The notes below the pieces were generated by a model. It did not search any database and was not told the DNA's origin. It saw only the letters and a list, made by a program, of their open reading frames with translations. From NCBI GenBank assembly GCA_030605305.1, contig JAUWIO010000020.1:1-9123 (forward strand): DNA of 9,123 nt, given 5' to 3'. This stretch comes from Actinomycetes bacterium (GTDB lineage Bacteria; Actinomycetota; Aquicultoria; CAJVYJ01; JAUVQD01). Shown here piece after piece: positions 5,678-9,123 of this stretch (the first letter of the stretch is position 1; every line of letters begins with the position of its first letter). The position numbers were made by a program, and so were the translations under genes.

Positions 5678-7905
5678 GGAAGGTACTCTTTCCCGGTCAA
5701 CCGGCGGCGACCGACCATCTTGCCGAAACCCAACAAGGCGATAAGGACAGGCACGCCGATGAGGTTGAAATAGCGGACGAAGTCACGCAAGGCCTCTGAA
5801 CTGAAGACCAACGGGCTGTTCTCGACCGCTTTCGACCTAATAGATGAAAACGAGAGGTCCTGGGCCAGCCAATCGACCACGTTCAGCCCAAAGATGCCAT
5901 TCTCGCTGCCGCCGCCGCTTAAGAACTTGTCGGTCAGGAAGACCGAATTACCAACGACTATCAACCGGCCGCCGCCATCGATCTCACGGGCGGCCGCAAC
6001 TGTCCTTACTTGAAGATCGTTCGGGTTCACCGCCATGTCCGGGCGGGGTACGATATCGAAATCCTTCTCCTGGACCCCGGCAAATTCCGTTGTCCGCAGG
6101 AGCGCCTCTGCCTTTTTCGTCCCCTTCTTGACCTTCACCGGCTGACCCCAAGGGAGCGTCACCACGCCGACGTCGCGAACGGCCGGATTGTCGGAAGCCG
6201 GACCGACTTTCATCCAAAAGGGGTAAGGCAGCAGGTATTGGTTCTGCTCGCTACCCAAACCCACCGGCTGATTAGACTGCATATCAAAGACGATCTTGCT
6301 TTCGACCTCGAGGCCCCGATCAGCGACGAATCTCGTCAGATCGTTATCGACCGGCGTGACCTGAAGCGATGACTCATCAACATTCACCGCGTCCACCAGA
6401 GCCAGGACCGAGCCGCCGGCGTCGAGAAACTTGGAGACAGCCGGGATCGTATCGGTCTCGACGTCGCCGGAGTATCCTCCGATGACCACAACATCGACAT
6501 CTGCCGGTACCTCGCCTTGGGCATTCATATCGAGATTTGAAACATCGTATTGTTCGCGTAATCGCTCTTGCCACCCCAAATAAGCGCTGCCTTGAGGGGC
6601 GCCCATGTTCATCGGATCGATCGCCCCGGAGGCTTTATCACCTAGGATGAAGCCGACTTTCTTACGCTTGTCCGTGCTGACCTTTCTGATCAAGCTGGTC
6701 AGCTGGTACTCGAGGTCCGCGGTATCGCTGACGAAGGGGATCGTCTCGTTCTTATCTTTATATTCGACCGTCAAGCCTAAGTGACCTTGCTTGACCTGAT
6801 ACTCGTCTTGGCGCAGCACGTTGAACTGGACGACCTGAATGCCTGCCTCCGTGACCCTCTGCGTGTCTTCGGCGCCGCTGCCGGCCCGCCTGACAACTGA
6901 TTTGACCCGCCCTCTACTGACTGCCTGATAGTCGACTATCTTGTCGCGGACGTCCCGGTAGGCGACCTCGGCTTCGGGCGGTAAGTCCCGCGAAGCATAA
7001 AGAGTGATCGTGACCGGTTCCGGCAATTGCCGCACCATCTTGATGCTCGTCGGCGAGAGTGAGTAGACACCCTCGGCTGTCAGGTCCAGCCGCCCGCCTA
7101 CACTAGTGGCGATCAGGGCCGCCAAGATGCTGACCGCGGATATCAGCGCTGTTCCCAGTCTCAATGTCCGATACCGCCCGGAGTTGAGCGATTCCCGCTC
7201 GCGCCGGAGTAGAAAATAACTGAGCGACATGAAGACCGCCGCCAGGGCGATAAAATAGGCGACATCCGAAAGCGAGATCACTCCGCGGGTCATCGATTCA
7301 AAATGGGTCAGAGCACTCAATTGCCTGACCGTATCGGTCAGGACGGAGGGGACCGCCATCAAAAAGAAATCCAGTCCGGTAATGACCAAGGTAAAACACA
7401 GAGCCAGGGCCACAATAAAAGCAGTAGTCTGATTCCGGCTGGTAGCCGAAGCGAAAAGGCCCACAGCACCCAGGCCGGCTATCAAGAAAAAAGCGCCCAG
7501 GTATTGCCCGACGACCATGCCAATATCGAGACTGCCGCCCAACGACAGCCCCAGCGGGATCGTCAAAGTCACCAGCATCGCCGACATCATAAAGAGGACA
7601 TTGGCGACCAGCTTTCCGGCCACGACCTCGATTTCACTGATAGGGTGGGAGAGAAGTGTTTCTATCGTGCCGTCTTTCTTTTCCCCGGCCAGGGACCGCA
7701 TGGTCACGGCAGGAACGAAAAAGAGGAGTAACCAGGGAAGCAATTCAAAGAGCGGCCGGATCGACGCTTCGCCCATGACATAAGCGGCGCGAAAGAAAAA
7801 GAAAGCCGTGACCGCGGACCAAACCGTCAGCAAGACATAGGCTGTCGGCGAATCAAAGAAGGCTCTGAGCTCCTTATGCGCCAGGATCCAGATCCGTCTA
7901 AGCAT
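5674..7905 (-). CDS. ABC-2 permease fused to a GldG-type auxiliary domain (GldF-GldG fusion)
   Basis: Membrane part of an ABC transporter of the Gld type; about 743 residues. Residues ~1-240 are an ABC-2 permease with six hydrophobic segments (about 22-42, 54-70, 98-122, 134-153, 162-186, 215-234 ) and the conserved cytoplasmic loop AGEKKDGTIETLLSHPIS. A seventh segment (~250-270) leads to a large extracytoplasmic GldG/ABC-auxiliary domain (DLTAEGVYSLSPTS, ADLEYQLTSLIRKV, ADVDVVVIGGYSG, KFLDAGGSVLALVD, VVGNSVFLTDKFL, NVVDWLAQD). A final segment at ~712-726 precedes a short basic tail. In Bacteroidetes gliding bacteria GldF and GldG are separate, while fused forms occur in other phyla. Transported substrate is unknown. 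A start at 7911 is also possible, but GAGG lies 6 nt before ATG 7905 and directly touches ATG 7911, so 7905 is preferred. It overlaps the ATPase gene by 8 nt (14 nt with the other start). Confidence 0.9.
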   Translation of the reverse strand: MLRRIWILAHKELRAFFDSPTAYVLLTVWSAVTAFFFFRAAYVMGEASIRPLFELLPWLLLFFVPAVTMRSLAGEKKDGTIETLLSHPISEIEVVAGKLVANVLFMMSAMLVTLTIPLGLSLGGSLDIGMVVGQYLGAFFLIAGLGAVGLFASATSRNQTTAFIVALALCFTLVITGLDFFLMAVPSVLTDTVRQLSALTHFESMTRGVISLSDVAYFIALAAVFMSLSYFLLRRERESLNSGRYRTLRLGTALISAVSILAALIATSVGGRLDLTAEGVYSLSPTSIKMVRQLPEPVTITLYASRDLPPEAEVAYRDVRDKIVDYQAVSRGRVKSVVRRAGSGAEDTQRVTEAGIQVVQFNVLRQDEYQVKQGHLGLTVEYKDKNETIPFVSDTADLEYQLTSLIRKVSTDKRKKVGFILGDKASGAIDPMNMGAPQGSAYLGWQERLREQYDVSNLDMNAQGEVPADVDVVVIGGYSGDVETDTIPAVSKFLDAGGSVLALVDAVNVDESSLQVTPVDNDLTRFVADRGLEVESKIVFDMQSNQPVGLGSEQNQYLLPYPFWMKVGPASDNPAVRDVGVVTLPWGQPVKVKKGTKKAEALLRTTEFAGVQEKDFDIVPRPDMAVNPNDLQVRTVAAAREIDGGGRLIVVGNSVFLTDKFLSGGGSENGIFGLNVVDWLAQDLSFSSIRSKAVENSPLVFSSEALRDFVRYFNLIGVPVLIALLGFGKMVGRRRLTGKEYLP

Positions 7906-8857
7906 CTGCATCCTCAGTATCTTCGGCGCCGCGCTCCGGGCCGACAGTCAGATTCCTAAAGACGTCTTCCAGCGAGACTTCCTCTTGATAAAGCTCCCAA
8001 ATAATCCAATCGCGCTCTTTGGCCAGCTGAAAGAGGCGCGGTCGCAATTCCGTCGCCCCTTCGGTGGCTACCGTCAGACGATCCCGGCCGGCCGCTGCGC
8101 TCGGCAGCAAATCGACGGCGATGACTCCGTCGAGCGCCTTGATGGCTTCTACGGGCTCGGCCCCTTCGACTTCGACGATGACATGTTTGGCCCCTTGCGC
8201 CTGGCTCATCAATGTTTCAATGTCGGCATCCGCCACTAACCCGCCTTTATCTATAATGATGACCCGGTCGCAGGTGCTGCGGACCTCCTGCAAAACATGA
8301 GTACTGAGGACGACGGTCCGCTTTTGTCCGATCTCTTTGATGAGGGACCGTATCTCAACGCGTTGATTGGGGTCGAGACCTTCGGTCGGTTCGTCTAGTA
8401 TTAATATCTCCGGTTTGTGAAGAATGGCCTGGGCCAGCCCCACCCGCTGCCGGTAGCCCTTGGAAAGCTCTCCGATCGGGCGATAATACACCTTCTCGAT
8501 GCCTGTTTCTTCCACGACCCGCGCGATGGCGTCTTTGCCGCCCGCACCCGCCCGCAGGCGCTGCGTAAACCTCAGGGAATCGCGCACGAGCATCTCTTCA
8601 TAGAGAGGATTATTTTCGGGCAGGTAGCCGATGAGAGTCTTAGTCGCCCGAGGATTTTCGAGAACACTTTCGCCATTGACCGTGATCTGGCCCGCATCCG
8701 GGCCGAGAAAGCCGACGATCATCCGCATGGTGGTGCTCTTGCCCGCCCCATTAGGGCCGAGAAAGCCGACTACCTGTCCCTCTCCAATGGTTAGAGACAG
8801 GTCATTGACGGCCACGGTCTCGCCAAAGCTCTTTTTGACATTTTGAAGCTCAATCAT
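7898..8857 (-). CDS. ABC transporter ATPase, Gld/multidrug-export type
   Basis: A 319-residue cytoplasmic ATPase that powers the permease encoded next. Walker A GPNGAGKST (34-42), Q-loop region GYLPENNPLY with Glu81 in the Q position (common in this exporter subfamily), signature LSKGYRQ (131-137), Walker B ILILDEP (151-157) with Glu156 catalytic, D-loop GLD (160-162), and H-loop His187 (STH). The ~95 residues after about 224 form the small C-terminal domain typical of ABC-2 exporter ATPases (VIVEVEGAEPVEAIKAL ... LEDVF). The extreme C-terminus is acidic. It is the first gene of a four-gene operon. The start has no Shine-Dalgarno (TTGGTCGTCC before the ATG), while a consensus promoter puts the mRNA start about 4 nt before it. 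Confidence 0.95.
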   Translation of the reverse strand: MIELQNVKKSFGETVAVNDLSLTIGEGQVVGFLGPNGAGKSTTMRMIVGFLGPDAGQITVNGESVLENPRATKTLIGYLPENNPLYEEMLVRDSLRFTQRLRAGAGGKDAIARVVEETGIEKVYYRPIGELSKGYRQRVGLAQAILHKPEILILDEPTEGLDPNQRVEIRSLIKEIGQKRTVVLSTHVLQEVRSTCDRVIIIDKGGLVADADIETLMSQAQGAKHVIVEVEGAEPVEAIKALDGVIAVDLLPSAAAGRDRLTVATEGATELRPRLFQLAKERDWIIWELYQEEVSLEDVFRNLTVGPERGAEDTEDADA

Positions 8858-8867
8858 GGACGACCAA

Positions 8868-8896
8868 TTTATAGACCAAACACATTAATTATTCAA
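8868..8896 (-). promoter_or_regulatory. Promoter of the Gld-type ABC operon
   Basis: Read on the - strand: TTGAAT (8896-8891), a 17-nt spacer, then TATAAA (8873-8868), close to the sigma-70 consensus. Transcription should start about 6 nt further on, near 8861, leaving a leader of only about 4 nt before the ATG at 8857. It is the best promoter in the window. Confidence 0.7.
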
Positions 8897-8971
8897 GTGG
8901 CCGCACTGGTGATTGCATCCCGGGCGACTTGCTCATATCATTACTGGCGATGCCTGTTAAAGCGATTGTTT

Positions 8972-8984
8972 TGGTATGGTGAGG
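8972..8984 (+). promoter_or_regulatory. Extended -10 and Shine-Dalgarno-like stretch before the second ABC ATPase
   Basis: TGG plus TATGGT (8975-8980) forms an extended -10 whose expected start site (near 8987) is almost at the gene start. GGTGAGG (8978-8984), which overlaps the -10, would be a Shine-Dalgarno 4 nt before CTG 8989 if transcription began further upstream. The two readings exclude each other. No clear -35 is seen. Confidence 0.35.
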
Positions 8985-8988
8985 CGCC

Positions 8989-9123
8989 CTGCACACGGCG
9001 GTTGAAGTCGAGAACCTAGTCCAAGAGTTCACTCTGGGCGACAAGACCATCCCCGTCTTGCGCGGCGTCGACCTCAGCGTTAAGCCGGGGGAGTTCGTCT
9101 GTCTCTTTGGTCCGTCAGGGTCG
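8989..9123 (+). CDS. ABC transporter ATPase, LolD/MacB type (3' partial)
   Basis: Only the first 45 codons are present; the gene runs off the right edge. The frame reads VEVENLVQEFTLGDKTIPVLRG, then VDLSVKPGEFVCLFGPSGS, i.e. the A-loop region, the first beta strands and the start of Walker A (GPSGS, the GK beyond the edge). TIPVLRGVDLSV and GEFVCLFGPSGS are typical of the LolD/MacB/FtsE group that powers lipoprotein or peptide export and extrusion across the envelope. An in-frame TGA at 8980-8982 limits the start, and no ATG, GTG or TTG lies between it and the first conserved strand. CTG 8989 is the most likely start, making it a rare start codon. It is divergent from the Gld-type operon, from which 131 bp separate it. 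Confidence 0.8.
   Translation, partial: MHTAVEVENLVQEFTLGDKTIPVLRGVDLSVKPGEFVCLFGPSGS

Noticed and set aside
7303..8846. + strand open frames opposite the permease and ATPase genes
   Set aside because: Compositionally odd, with no conserved motif and no promoter; the - strand genes are certain.
1..9123. TGA reassigned to Gly (as in Gracilibacteria/SR1 code) or to Trp
   Set aside because: The dehydrogenase, the fused permease and the deacetylase all end properly at TGA where their families end, and no other gene has internal TGA codons.
1..9123. Mobile elements, CRISPR arrays, tRNA or rRNA genes
   Set aside because: No transposase or integrase motifs, spaced direct repeats, tRNA-like cloverleaf or rRNA words were seen on reading through.

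Overview
The window is a bacterial chromosomal stretch, GC-rich and densely packed, with no tRNA, rRNA, CRISPR array, insertion sequence or prophage gene that I can see. The organism cannot be named from this. The features fit a high-GC or deep-branching lineage (for example an uncultured Actinobacteriota or Chloroflexi relative): start codons often lack a Shine-Dalgarno sequence, several start codons sit only a few bases downstream of a good -10 box (leaderless or nearly leaderless mRNAs), and the genes are a PIN-PhoH fusion, a fused GldF/GldG transporter and a LsrF-type aldolase. TGA is a normal stop here: it ends the dehydrogenase, the fused permease and the deacetylase.

Left part (1-2596, + strand): the 3' part of a zinc-dependent medium-chain dehydrogenase; then a DhnA/LsrF-family class I aldolase/thiolase with its own promoter-like region, a short leader and a strong Shine-Dalgarno; then a TetR-family repressor. 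The repressor has a near-consensus promoter and a perfect 18-bp operator-type palindrome whose dyad axis falls inside its own ATG, which points to autorepression of a leaderless transcript.

Middle (2597-4045, + strand): a long GC-rich hairpin, then a PIN-PhoH (YlaK-type) ATPase gene of normal full length that is cut by one in-frame TGA at codon 81. The reading frame is conserved on both sides of the TGA and no canonical restart codon lies within about 100 bases after it. The TGA lies in the loop of a predicted RNA hairpin, and the P-loop of the same protein lacks its first glycine. This is the most unusual locus of the window.

Right part (8857 down to 4026, - strand): a four-gene operon with overlaps of 8-14 and 4 nt and one 8-nt gap. 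It encodes an ABC ATPase, an ABC-2 permease fused to a GldG-type auxiliary domain, a short membrane-anchored DUF4340 protein, and a membrane-anchored NodB-type polysaccharide deacetylase with an extra beta domain. Together they suggest a cell-envelope system related to the Gld transporter set. The deacetylase gene converges on and overlaps the phoH-like gene by 20 bp. A divergent promoter region (8858-8988) separates this operon from the start of a second ABC ATPase of the LolD/MacB type, which runs off the right edge.
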